From the NCBI RefSeq assembly GCF_014257025.1, contig NZ_JACMSF010000001.1:352081-416080 (forward strand): a DNA stretch of 64,000 nucleotides, given 5' to 3'. This DNA is from Streptomyces cupreus. GTDB lineage: Bacteria > Actinomycetota > Actinomycetes > Streptomycetales > Streptomycetaceae. The position numbers were made by a program, and so were the translations under genes. Numbering within the stretch: position 1 is the first letter of the stretch; every line of letters starts with the position of its first letter. Shown one piece after another: positions 9,381-17,656 of the stretch. Under the pieces are notes generated by a model that saw only the letters and a program-made list of their open reading frames with translations, was not told where the DNA came from and made no database searches.

Positions 9381-9964
9381 GCCATCGCGGCCGGCGACAC
9401 GGTCACCGTCCTGGCCCGCAGACCGGAGGCGCTGGCAGACCTGGCAGACCTGGCAGACCAGGTCAACGTGGTCGCCGGAGACGCCACCTCACACAAGGAC
9501 GTCGCGAAGGCCATGGTCGGCCAGGACGTCGTCATCTCGGCTCTCGGCAGGAGCACATCCGTGCGCGCCGACGACCTGTTCACCCGCGCCGCGCCGCGGC
9601 GGCGGTGATCGGTGCGGTCAAGGAACAGGGCGTATCGCGCCTGGTCTGGCTGTCCTCGTTCGGCGTGGGTGACACCTACCGGTCGGCGAGCGCCGCGCAG
9701 AAGCTCATGTACCGCACGTTCCTGCGGAACATCTACGCGAACAAGGAACTCTCCGAGAAGGCGATCCGCTCCAGCGGCCTGGACTGGACCCTGGTCTACC
9801 CGACCTTGCTGACCAAGGCCCCCGCCAAGGGCACCTACCTCGCCGGCGACCGTCTCCCGATGAAGGGCAACCCGAAGATCAGCCGCGCGGATGTCGCTGC
9901 CTTCATGCACAGGGCGGCCCACAGCCCCGAGTGGATCCACCGCGACGCCGTCATCACGGACTGA
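9381..9964 (+). pseudogene. NmrA-like NAD(P)-binding reductase, N-terminus lost and frameshifted
   Basis: The sequence matches the atypical short-chain reductase family from the second beta strand on (GDTVTVLARRPEALAD, VVAGDATSHKDVAKAM, DVVISALG). A 1-bp slip in the GC-rich run near 9590-9605 follows. The remainder (VKEQGVSRLVWLSSFGVGD, SGLDWTLVYPTLL, ISRADVAAFMHRA) lies one frame over and ends at 9964. The N-terminal GxxGxxG nucleotide-binding loop is missing because the 5' end is fused to the GH2 remnant. A protein starting near 9605 could still be made, but without a cofactor site. Confidence 0.82.
9432..9458 (+). repeat. Three tandem copies of CTGGCAGAC
   Basis: A perfect 9-bp unit repeated three times, giving LADLADLAD inside the NmrA remnant. 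It probably reflects slippage expansion. Confidence 0.7.
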
Positions 9965-10481
9965 CGAACCCTGATTCCCCCACCTCACGCACTTTCTTGC
10001 CGGTGTACATCGCGGCGGACACCGTCGCGGCCCCGGCGCGGCATGACCGGTATCCCACACACCGGCGCCACCCTGGCCCGTCCATCGCGTCGAGGAACGC
10101 GGCTCAAGGCGGGCTCTCAGCCGAGTTCCCGAACACGGCCACGTCATCGACACCGAGCCCGAACCGATCGCCCACCCCGACGCGGACGTCCTGATCGAGG
10201 GCGGCCGGATCACCGCCGTGGGGCCCGACCTGCCATCAAACCCCTCGGCCTCAGAAGAACCCCGCAGCCCGCCCGGTATCCGCCGGTACAACGTGCGTGC
10301 ATGACCTGAAGGACGCGGGCGGAGGCTGACCCAGGGTCGTCAAGGCCGTCGGGCTCGTAGCCGCACCCAAAGGCGTTCCGCCCGCGCCTTGGAAGGAGTC
10401 GTACGGCCGACTCAGGCGCCGCTCCTCACCGGGAAGGTCGAACGCTGACGCCCCCGAGTGCACAGCGGTGAGCCCGGAACC
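9965..10481. other. Degraded intergenic region with an amidohydrolase scrap
   Basis: More than 500 bp with no intact gene. The only recognisable content is a short amidohydrolase-like segment at 10132-10230. It also holds the 3' flank of the minus-strand betaine-binding protein gene. Confidence 0.5.
10132..10230 (+). pseudogene. N-terminal fragment of an amidohydrolase
   Basis: The frame through 10143 reads GHVIDTEPEPIAHPDADV followed by LIEGGRITAVGPDLP. This is the standard opening of cytosine-deaminase/chlorohydrolase-type amidohydrolases. The next residues (SNPSASEEP) do not continue the family, and no metal-binding HxH motif follows, so only the first 30 or so residues remain. The match is short but distinctive. 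Confidence 0.5.
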
Positions 10482-11453
10482 TCAGCCGCCGAGCCAGGCC
10501 TTGACCTTGTCGGGGTTCGCGTCGATCCACTTCTTGGCCGCCGCCTGCGGTGTCATCTTGTCGAGCGCGATGTACTTCGCGACGGTGTTCTGATCGTCGT
10601 TGGTCCACGTGAAGTTCTTCACCAGGTCGTAGGCCGGGCTGCCCGATTTGGCGAACTTCGTGCTGACGATCTTGTCGAGGTCGAACACGGCGTAGTCGCA
10701 GGCGACCTTCGCGGGATCGGCGTCACAGCCCTCCGTGTGCTTGGGCAGGTCGACCTTGACCAGCGGTACTTCGGAGAAGAACCAGGACGGCTCGTAGAAG
10801 TAGCCGATCACCCATTTCTTGTTCTTCTCCGCGTCCCGGAATGCCTGGATCAACGCGGTTTCGCTGCCCGCGTACACCACCTTGAAGTCGAGCTTGAGGT
10901 TCTTCACCAGGGCCTCGTCGTTGGTCTGGTACGACGGGTCGCCGTCGAGGAGCTGGCCGTCGCTGCCGGACTCGGACGTCTTGAAGTTCGAGGCGTACTT
11001 GTTGAGGTTCTTCCAGTTGGTGATGTCCGGGTACTTCTTGGCGATCCACGGGGGGAGGTACCAGCCGATGATTCCCTTGTTTCCGGTCGAACCCAGGCTG
11101 ATGGCGGTCTTCTGCTGGGTGATGTACTTCTTCTTCAGGTCCGCGTGGCCCCAGTTCTCCAGAATGGCGTCGACCTCGCCCGTCTCGAATCCCTGCCAGC
11201 CGATCTCCGCCTTGAGGTCCTTCTGGACCACCTTGCAGCCGAGTTCCTTCTCCGCGACGTAGGTGACGACTGCCGCGTCGGCCTCGTAGCCCACCCAGGG
11301 GCTGACCGCGAGGTTGAAGGTGCCGCACTTGCCGGAACTGCCCGCGTCGGCGGATTCCTCACCGACCTTCGCTCCGCCGCAGGCGGTCAGGGTGAGGCCG
11401 AGTACGGCCATCCCCGCCGCGCCGCAACGCCACTGCCCTGTTCGTCTTGCCAT
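10482..11453 (-). CDS. Glycine-betaine/quaternary-amine binding lipoprotein (OpuAC/ProX type)
   Basis: A 323-residue ABC-transporter receptor. The signal peptide ends in the lipobox LTAC (residue about 25), so it is predicted to be membrane-anchored and extracellular. The body carries OpuAC features: NLAVSPWVGYEADAAVV, GEVDAILENWGH, GIIGWYLPPWIAKKYP and a C-terminal DKMTPQAAAKKWIDANPDKV. Aromatic residues such as those in WVGY, ENWGH and WYLPPW probably form the cage for a trimethylammonium group. The ATG is preceded by AAGGAG. It lies 61 bp downstream of the FGE gene on the same strand, and no permease or ATPase is adjacent. Linkage to a sulfatase makes choline-O-sulfate or a similar sulfated quaternary amine a plausible ligand (inference). 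Confidence 0.88.
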   Translation of the reverse strand: MARRTGQWRCGAAGMAVLGLTLTACGGAKVGEESADAGSSGKCGTFNLAVSPWVGYEADAAVVTYVAEKELGCKVVQKDLKAEIGWQGFETGEVDAILENWGHADLKKKYITQQKTAISLGSTGNKGIIGWYLPPWIAKKYPDITNWKNLNKYASNFKTSESGSDGQLLDGDPSYQTNDEALVKNLKLDFKVVYAGSETALIQAFRDAEKNKKWVIGYFYEPSWFFSEVPLVKVDLPKHTEGCDADPAKVACDYAVFDLDKIVSTKFAKSGSPAYDLVKNFTWTNDDQNTVAKYIALDKMTPQAAAKKWIDANPDKVKAWLGG

Positions 11454-11514
11454 GGTCGTACTCCTTGTGCGCCGAGGTGTCGCGCGGTTGTCCGAGTGGT
11501 GGAGTCAAGGGGGG

Positions 11515-12408
11515 TCAGGTCATGTCGAGGACGCACCGGAATCCCACGTTGCCGGTCGCCGAGTCCGGGAAGAGGCCCTGTCGGGCGGCGACCCGGTAGC
11601 GGCGGCAGTAGGAGGCGTGGCAGAGGTAGGAGCCGCCCTTGGCGACGCGCTCCTGTCTGGTGGGGGACGGGGAGAACAGGTCCTCGCACCACTCCCAGAC
11701 GTTGCCGGTGGCGTTGTACAGGCCGAAGCCGCCCGGCTCGTAGGCGTTGACGGGGCAGGTGCCGTACCAGCCGTCGGCGGTCGGGTGCCGGTGAGGGAAG
11801 TCGCCCTGCCACACGTTCATCCGGGGCCGGCCGCCCGGCTCGAACTCGTCGCCCCAGGGGAACACCTTGGCGTGCAGACCTCCTCGGGCGGCGCGTTCCC
11901 ATTCCGCCTCGGTGGGCAGGCGTTTGCCGGCCCAGGCGCAGTAGGCGCGTGCGTCGTCCCAGTCGACGTGGACGACCGGATGATCCGCCCGGTCCTCCCA
12001 GGTGGAGTGCGGTCCGTCGGGATGGCACCAGTCGGCGCCCTCGACCTGCCGCCACCAGGGCGCTGCCGCCACCGCGCGGGTCGGCGGGAAGTCGTCCGGG
12101 AGCAGCCCGGCGAAGACGAACGACCAGCCGATCCGCTCGGCGGAGGTGCGGTGTCCGGTCTCGGCGGCGAAGGCCGCGAACTGGGCGTTGGACACCGTGC
12201 AGGCGTCGATCCAGAAGGCGTCCACGTGCACCGTCCGCACCGGACCTTCCCCGTCGGCCGGGTAGGCGAGGGCATCCTGACTGCCCATGAGGAACTGGCC
12301 GGCGGGAACGGCCACCATGCCCTCGGTGGCCGCCGCGCGGACCGTGGACTGCGAGGGTGTCGGCGGCCGGTCCGCGTCCCGGCCGCCGGACGGTGCGCAG
12401 CAGTTCAC
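11515..12408 (-). CDS. Formylglycine-generating enzyme (sulfatase-activating)
   Basis: A 297-residue SUMF1/FGE-type protein that converts the active-site cysteine of sulfatases to formylglycine. Visible features are the opening MVAVPAGQFLMGS (31-43), HVDWDDARAYCAWAGKRLPT (147-166) and GNVWEWCEDLF (235-245). The catalytic cysteine pair Cys263/Cys268 sits in GGSYLCHASYCRRYR, spaced as in the studied Streptomyces enzyme. The protein ends with GNVGFRCV. It starts at GTG 12408, which overlaps the sulfatase TGA (GTGA), so the two are translationally coupled and this FGE presumably matures that sulfatase. No signal peptide, so it should act in the cytoplasm before export. Confidence 0.93.
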   Translation of the reverse strand: MNCCAPSGGRDADRPPTPSQSTVRAAATEGMVAVPAGQFLMGSQDALAYPADGEGPVRTVHVDAFWIDACTVSNAQFAAFAAETGHRTSAERIGWSFVFAGLLPDDFPPTRAVAAAPWWRQVEGADWCHPDGPHSTWEDRADHPVVHVDWDDARAYCAWAGKRLPTEAEWERAARGGLHAKVFPWGDEFEPGGRPRMNVWQGDFPHRHPTADGWYGTCPVNAYEPGGFGLYNATGNVWEWCEDLFSPSPTRQERVAKGGSYLCHASYCRRYRVAARQGLFPDSATGNVGFRCVLDMT

Positions 12409-14765
12409 TGTGCCCCCATGACGCGCCGGTGCAGTCCGCCGTCGTACTCGGGCGATTCGGCGCCCTGGGCGTCCAGGTCGATGCGCACGGTGTGAATGAT
12501 CCCGGTGAACTCGTTGTCGAGTACGGGGTAGTCGTTGCTCACCGGTGTGCTCAGGTCCACTCCGACGTCGAGTGTCTCGTCGAAGGAGAAGTAGTACGGG
12601 ATGGTCTGCTCGACCCGTCCCGTCGCGCGCTTCTCCCCGTCCACCAGCAGCTCGGCCGTGCCGCCCTTGCCCAGTCCTCCGCCGTCGTAGGCGAAGTCGA
12701 GCCGGATCTCATGCCGCCCCGATGCGAGGGGCTCGTCGCCACGGACCGTGTACAGGCTCATGCCGAAGTAGTTGTAGGCGTAGGCCGGTCTGCCCTCGGT
12801 GAAGTACAGGGTCCAGCCGCCGAACCGGCCGCCCTGCGCGATGATCACGCCCTCGGTCGTGGTCTCGGGCAGGTCCACGTCGGCGGTGATGCTGTGCGAG
12901 CGGTTCTTGACGTTCGGGGTGGTCTCCTCGGTGAACCGCCGCATGCCCGCACGGTAGGTGACAGAGGTGCGGTCGCCGATCAGATCGATGCGTCCGGCCA
13001 TGGCCGGGTTCTCCCGCTCGGTGACCCGGTCGTCCAGCGGGAAAACCTGGTGCTTCGACGCCTCGATGAGGAAGAGGTCCTGCAACTCGCGGAGTTTCCC
13101 GGGGTGTTCGGCGGCGAGGTCGTACGCCTGGCTCCAGTCCGTGCCGAGGTCGTACAGCTCCCAGACGTCGTCGGCAAACCGCCGGTCCCCCTCCGGCACC
13201 ATCTCCCATGGAATGCCGTGCCGGGTGACCGCCATCCAGCCGTCGTGGTAGATGCCCCGGTTGCCACACATCTCGAAGTACTGGGTACGGCGGTGCTCGG
13301 GAGCGTGCGGATCGGCGAGCGTCCGCTGCATGCTCGTGCCCTCGATGGGCTGCTGCTCCACCCCGTCCACGCTGAACGGCGCCGGGATTCCCGCACAGTC
13401 CAGGATGGTCGGCAGGACGTCGATCACATGCGAGAACTGGTGCCGGAGCCCACCACGCTCGGCCACCCCACGCGGCCAGTGCAGGATCATCCCGTCCCGG
13501 ATGCCGCCGAAGTGCGAGGCCACCTGCTTGGTCCACTGGTAGGGGGTGTTCAGCGCCAGCGCCCAGCCGGCCGGAGCGATCGGGTAGCTGAGGGGGCCGC
13601 CGATCTCGTCGATGTGGCCGATCATCTCGTCGGGGTCGTCCACGATGCCGTGGCCCAGTCGGTGTTCGACGATCGTTCCTTCGATGCCGCCCTCGCCCGA
13701 GGCGCCGTTGTCACCAAGGATGTAGAGGATGATCGTGTTGTCCAGTTCGCCGAGCTCCTCCAGAGCGTCGAGGAACCTGCCGACCTGCACGTCGGCGTGT
13801 TCGGTGAAGGCGGCGAACGTCTCCATGAACCGGGCGGACAACCGGCGCTGGTTGTCGCTGAGTTCGTCCCAGTGGGGAACGCCTTCGGCCCAGGGCGCGA
13901 GTTCCGTCTCCGGGGGTACGACGCCGAGTTCCTTCTGCCGCTGGAGGGTCACCTCGCGCTGCTGGTCCCAGCCGTGGTCGAACCGCCCGGCGTACTTCTC
14001 CTGCCATTCACGGCCGACGTGCAGCGGCGCGTGCGCGGCACCCAGCGCGAGGTAGGTGAAGAACGGCCGGTCCGGGGTCAGGGTGCGCTGGGTGCGCACC
14101 CAGTCGATGGCGTGGTCGACGAGGTCCTCGGACAGGTGGTATCCGTCCTCGGGCCTGCGATCCGGCTCGACGGGGGTGGTGCCCTGGTACAGCAGGGGGT
14201 ACCAGTGGTTCATCTCGGCGCCCATGAAGCCGTAGAAGGTGTCGAATCCCTCTCCGGTCGGCCAGCGGTCGAACGGCCCGACGGCGCTGATCTCCCGCGG
14301 CGGGGTCTGGTGCCATTTGCCGAAGGCGGCCGTGCTGTAGCCGTTGGCCTGCAGGATCTGGGCCATGGTCGCCGCGCTGCGCGGCCGGAACCCGTTGTAC
14401 CCGGGAGCGGCGGTGGTCATCTCGGTGGTGCCGCCCATACCCACCGAGTGGTGGTTGCGGCCGGTCAGCAGGGCCTGCCGGGTCGGCGAGCACAGGGCCG
14501 TCACATGAAAGCGGGTGTAGCGCAGCCCGTTGTCGGCGAGCCGCTCCGCCGCGGGCATCTCGCAGGGTCCGCCGAAGGCGCTGGAGGTGCCGAATCCGAG
14601 GTCGTCGACGAGCACGATCACCACGTTCGGTGCGTCCTCGGGCGGAGGCACCGGGCCGATCGGAGTGAAGGGGGTCTCCTGGTCGTGGATGTCCATCGCC
14701 GTCGTCAGGGGCCTACGGGTGTCGGGCCGCGGAAGTATGTGCCGTCCGGCGTCGAACTCGCTCAT
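12405..14765 (-). CDS. Type I (formylglycine) arylsulfatase, long form
   Basis: A 786-residue sulfatase. Metal ligands are visible in VIVLVDDLGFG (Asp54/Asp55), and the formylglycine signature LCSPTRQALLTGR places the modifiable cysteine at residue 92. Further family blocks are GKWHQTPPREIS, THFF-type FFTYLALGAAHAPLHV and ILGDNGASGEGG. The C-terminal 250 residues form the extra domain of the long (about 780-residue) actinobacterial arylsulfatases. The start was set at ATG 14765 (MSEFDAGRHI), since the upstream extension of the open frame has no family sequence. No obvious signal peptide is present. The substrate cannot be read from sequence; linkage to a betaine-type receptor hints at a sulfated quaternary amine. 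Confidence 0.92.
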   Translation of the reverse strand: MSEFDAGRHILPRPDTRRPLTTAMDIHDQETPFTPIGPVPPPEDAPNVVIVLVDDLGFGTSSAFGGPCEMPAAERLADNGLRYTRFHVTALCSPTRQALLTGRNHHSVGMGGTTEMTTAAPGYNGFRPRSAATMAQILQANGYSTAAFGKWHQTPPREISAVGPFDRWPTGEGFDTFYGFMGAEMNHWYPLLYQGTTPVEPDRRPEDGYHLSEDLVDHAIDWVRTQRTLTPDRPFFTYLALGAAHAPLHVGREWQEKYAGRFDHGWDQQREVTLQRQKELGVVPPETELAPWAEGVPHWDELSDNQRRLSARFMETFAAFTEHADVQVGRFLDALEELGELDNTIILYILGDNGASGEGGIEGTIVEHRLGHGIVDDPDEMIGHIDEIGGPLSYPIAPAGWALALNTPYQWTKQVASHFGGIRDGMILHWPRGVAERGGLRHQFSHVIDVLPTILDCAGIPAPFSVDGVEQQPIEGTSMQRTLADPHAPEHRRTQYFEMCGNRGIYHDGWMAVTRHGIPWEMVPEGDRRFADDVWELYDLGTDWSQAYDLAAEHPGKLRELQDLFLIEASKHQVFPLDDRVTERENPAMAGRIDLIGDRTSVTYRAGMRRFTEETTPNVKNRSHSITADVDLPETTTEGVIIAQGGRFGGWTLYFTEGRPAYAYNYFGMSLYTVRGDEPLASGRHEIRLDFAYDGGGLGKGGTAELLVDGEKRATGRVEQTIPYYFSFDETLDVGVDLSTPVSNDYPVLDNEFTGIIHTVRIDLDAQGAESPEYDGGLHRRVMGAQ

Positions 14766-14969
14766 GTATTTCTCCGATTCGGTGCCCGGCGGGGAAATGT
14801 CACATCCTCGCATCGCGGCAGAATTACCGGCGAAATACAGCTGCCGGCCAGTGACTCCCGGCGTATTCCTGCCTGCGATGCAGTCAAAGTGGCAGCCGCC
14901 ACCAAGGACGGTCAACAAAACGTCCTGGATTCCCGCGAACCGGTTTTGAATGAGGGCGATAGAAAACTT

Positions 14970-15866
14970 CTATACCTGCAGCGGCCCGTCCTGAGCCGGA
15001 GCGGACGCCAGGGTCACGAAGGCCTGGGCGGCCGGTGACAGCGGGCCGGATCGCCAGACCAGCCGGCCGTGGCGCAGCAGCCGCGGCCGGGGAGACAGCA
15101 TCCGGGCCCCGCGCAGCACGGCGTCCCTCGCCATGGAGGCAGGCAGCAGCGCGGCACCGACGCCGGAGAGGACCAGTGGGACGATCATCGCGCGGTGCGC
15201 CGTCTCCACGGTGATGCGCGGGACGACGCCCAGCGCGGTGCACACCTCGTCCACCGCCGCCCGGGTCTCGGTGCCCGGCGGTGTCACGATCAGGTCCAGG
15301 GCGGCCAGTTCGCGCGAGGTGATGGTGTCGCCCGGCGCATGCGGGTGGTCCGGTGGCAGCACGACGTGCATCTCCTGCTCCGGCAGATCGATACCACGCA
15401 GGTCGGCCGTGGGCACCGAGGCGTCCACCAGGCCGAGTTCGCACTGACCGGCCGCGACCATGTGCGCCACGGCCGGGCCCTGTTCGGGATCGACGACACG
15501 TACGGAGACCTTCGGATGCACGCGGTGGAAGCGGCCGAGCATCCCGGCGAGCGGGTCGACCGAGAGGGTCGTCTGGGAGACGATGTCGAGCCGGCCGCCG
15601 CTGAGGCCGAGCACTTCGCGGACCAGCGAACGAGCCGTGGACAGATCACGCAGGACCTGCCGCGCCGGCTGGACCAGTGCCTGGCCCGCCGCGGTGAGCG
15701 CGACACCGTGCGGGAGGCGGTGGAAGAGCTGCCCTCCGAATTCGCGCTCCAGAGTGCGGATCGCGTGGGACAGCGAGGGTTGGGCGACGTGGAGCGCAAG
15801 GGCCGCGGCCGTGAAACCGCCGTGCTCGACCACGGCGATGAAATACTCCAACTGTCGTCGTTCCAT
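14970..15866 (-). CDS. LysR-family transcriptional regulator
   Basis: A 298-residue LTTR. The winged helix is at residues 1-60 (MERRQLEYFIAVVEHGGFTA, then LHVAQPSLSHAIRTLEREFG), followed by a substrate-binding domain (VSQTTLSVDPLAGML, EQEMHVVLPPDHPHA, SGVGAALLPASMA). ATG 15866 was chosen because the family begins at MERRQLEYF; the open frame extends 52 residues further without homology. It is transcribed towards the sulfatase gene with a 204-bp gap and probably controls the sulfatase set. LTTR targets usually lie divergent or adjacent, so this is likely but not certain. Confidence 0.88.
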   Translation of the reverse strand: MERRQLEYFIAVVEHGGFTAAALALHVAQPSLSHAIRTLEREFGGQLFHRLPHGVALTAAGQALVQPARQVLRDLSTARSLVREVLGLSGGRLDIVSQTTLSVDPLAGMLGRFHRVHPKVSVRVVDPEQGPAVAHMVAAGQCELGLVDASVPTADLRGIDLPEQEMHVVLPPDHPHAPGDTITSRELAALDLIVTPPGTETRAAVDEVCTALGVVPRITVETAHRAMIVPLVLSGVGAALLPASMARDAVLRGARMLSPRPRLLRHGRLVWRSGPLSPAAQAFVTLASAPAQDGPLQV

Positions 15867-16015
15867 CAGATCTCCGCACGTCCCAGGGCCACCGCACGTA
15901 CCGGTCCGACGAGCGGCAAGGACAGTATCTTCCGGCCTGGGCCCGCCGGACGCATCGGCGGACGGAATACCGGGACGAGGACGCACTTGCTGCAATGGTC
16001 GAGCGCAGTTCGAGC

Positions 16016-16235
16016 ATGACAAACATGGTCGGGGTCGGCCTCGCCGTGGCCTTGGTGAATCTGTCAGCGACTGACTCGTGCACTACTGAGGCGCTGGTGG
16101 AAACGCTGCGGGAGCACGACATTCGGCTTCTCCATGTCACCGATTTCGCGTCCGCGGAAATCAGGTTGTGGTCGCAACGGCTGAGGCCGGTTTTCGCGGC
16201 GTTCTCGAAACCGAGCGATGGGCGGCAGTGCGGGC
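16016..16235 (+). pseudogene. N-terminal fragment resembling a CGNR/ABATE-type regulator
   Basis: The frame starting MTNMVGVGLAVALVNLSATD continues through LVETLREHDIR and IRLWSQRLRPVFAAFSKPS. This resembles the first 70 residues of ABATE-domain (CGNR zinc-finger) proteins. After about 16235 the translation becomes Arg/Pro/Ala-rich noise, and no CGNR zinc finger follows. The open frame itself runs to 16489. The assignment is from pattern memory and is tentative. Confidence 0.35.
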
Positions 16236-16286
16236 GGTGGACTCGCCGGGGCGCTGGCGCTGCCGGCCCGCGACCGAAGCGGCCCG

Positions 16287-16495
16287 CGCGTCATCGGGCA
16301 GGCGCTGATGTGCCCGATGCCCGACGACCGCAACGACAGCCCGTCCGCCCACCAGATGGTGGGCCTGGGCGTGTAGGACCGCACCTCCAACGAGACCGGC
16401 CGGAGCGCGCTGTTGGGGGAAGCGCGGGGAACGGCCGATGTCTCGCCCCTGATGTACGTGTCCGGGCGAAGGAGAGCCGACATGGTTAGGCAATC
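16287..16495 (+). pseudogene. Unrecognised gene fragment with in-frame TAG
   Basis: One frame reads RVIGQALMCPMPDDRND and SPSAHQMVGLGV, then TAG at 16374-16376. It continues DRTSNETGRSALLGEARG and TADVSPLMYVSGRRRADM. Codon third positions are GC-rich on both sides of the stop, which suggests a formerly continuous gene broken by a nonsense change. I do not recognise the family. Confidence 0.35.
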
Positions 16496-16610
16496 ATGGG
16501 TTCGGTGGTGTCGCCGGACGGCTTCATCGCCGACGACCACGACCAGGTGGGACCGCTGTTCGACTGGTACGGCAACGGAGACGTCCGCTGGACCACTATC
16601 CGGGCGGTGA
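16496..16610 (+). pseudogene. N-terminal fragment of a RibD-type dihydrofolate reductase family protein
   Basis: MGSVVSPDGFIADDHDQVG followed by PLFDWYGNGDVRW matches the opening of DHFR/RibD-C family proteins (SLDGFIADDxDxxGPLFDWYGNGD). The following sequence does not continue the fold. It is a truncated gene immediately after another broken fragment. Confidence 0.6.
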
Positions 16611-16761
16611 CAACGAGTGCCGCACCACGCAGGCCTCGGCATCATGCGCCCAGTACCGGATCGTGGCCTGCGTCGTCCACCGCCGGCTGGCGGGCCCAGG
16701 CTTGTGTCACAACTTGCCCAATCCGTACGGACCTTCGCCTGTAACGGCTAGGGCGCCTGCC

Positions 16762-17235
16762 ATGATCGTGATCATGGGGATACACATCGCACCGGCCGCG
16801 GTGGCCGACTTCCACGAGGTCCTGACCGATCACTCGCGTTACTGGGGCGAACGCGACCTTCGGTCGCTGCACCTTCTGGCCCTGGTGCAGGAGTTCGGTT
16901 CCACCTGCTTGGTTGCCCGGGCCGAGGACGGAATCCACGGGTACATCTTCGGGTTCGTCACCCCAGACGGCACCGGGTACGTGCATCTGATCGCCACGCG
17001 GGATGATGCCCGTGGCACCGGTCTCGGGCGTCGTCTGTACACGGCGTTCACTGAAGCAGCGGAACGTCACGGTGCACGGAAGTTGAAGGCGATCACGTCA
17101 GTCGAGAACACCGGCTCGATCGCCTTCCATCGCAGCCTCGGCTTCGACACGAAGATCGTCGACGACTACAACGGCCCCGGCCGGGCTATGGCCGTCTTCC
17201 ACCGAGATCTGCCGCCCAACGTCTCACGGCCCTGA
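16762..17235 (+). CDS. GNAT-family N-acetyltransferase
   Basis: A 157-residue acetyltransferase. Motif A (acetyl-CoA pyrophosphate loop) is ARGTGLGRRLYTAFTEAAE, preceded by strand YVHLIATRDD and followed by motif B ITSVENTGSIAFHRSLGF. The C-terminus GPGRAMAVFHRDL completes the fold. ATG 16762 (MIVIMGIHIAPA) or the ATG four codons later is preferred; the longer frame from 16663 has no family sequence. The substrate cannot be read from sequence. It stands alone between broken fragments and a repeat, with no operon partner. Confidence 0.8.
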   Translation: MIVIMGIHIAPAAVADFHEVLTDHSRYWGERDLRSLHLLALVQEFGSTCLVARAEDGIHGYIFGFVTPDGTGYVHLIATRDDARGTGLGRRLYTAFTEAAERHGARKLKAITSVENTGSIAFHRSLGFDTKIVDDYNGPGRAMAVFHRDLPPNVSRP

Positions 17236-17239
17236 CCCA

Positions 17240-17293
17240 CCACCGTCACCGGTAATCGCTCCCCAGCCACCGTCACCGGTAACCGCTCCCCAG
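17240..17293 (+). repeat. Two tandem 27-bp repeats between acetyltransferase and IS remnant
   Basis: Copies at 17240-17266 and 17267-17293 differ at one base (CCGGTAATCG versus CCGGTAACCG). They lie directly upstream of the truncated IS5-type element, so they may be part of its flank or of the site where it inserted. Confidence 0.8.
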
Positions 17294-17321
17294 GTCGTCA
17301 GCCGTGGGATGATCTTGGTTC

Positions 17322-17656
17322 GTGGCACGTGGAGATCTGACGGGCCAGCAATGGGCGCTGCTGAAACCGTTGTTGCCGAGGGCCAAGAAGCCCGGCCGCC
17401 CGCTGACATGGGCCCGGCGACAGCTGGTCGACGGCATACGGTTCCGGGTCCGCACCGGTGTCCCGTGGCGGGACATGCCCGCCGAGTACGGACCCTGGGG
17501 TCGGGTGTACGACCTGTTCCGTCGATGGCAGCGGGACGGCACCTGGCATCGGATCTTCACCGCATTCCAGGCCCGGGCGGATGCCAAGGAGCTGATCACC
17601 TCGCGGTCCGCTACGAGGCCACCGTCCCCGTTGCCGCCATCAACGAGTGGTTGTGA
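17322..17656 (+). mobile_element. IS5-family transposase deletion derivative (DDE core lost)
   Basis: The 5' part, from GTG 17322, gives the DUF4096-type N-terminus of IS5-group transposases (GDLTGQQWALLKPLLP, GRPLTWARRQLVDGI, RTGVPWRDMPAEYGPWGRV, TAFQARADAKELI). At about 17595 the sequence jumps, in another frame, to the last 18 residues of the same protein family (LAVRYEATVPVAAINEWL, stop at 17654-17656). The whole catalytic DDE middle, about 500 bp, is missing. It is therefore a non-autonomous remnant. Its 3' end overlaps the last 17 bp of the convergent acetyltransferase gene. Terminal inverted repeats could not be defined by eye. Confidence 0.85.
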
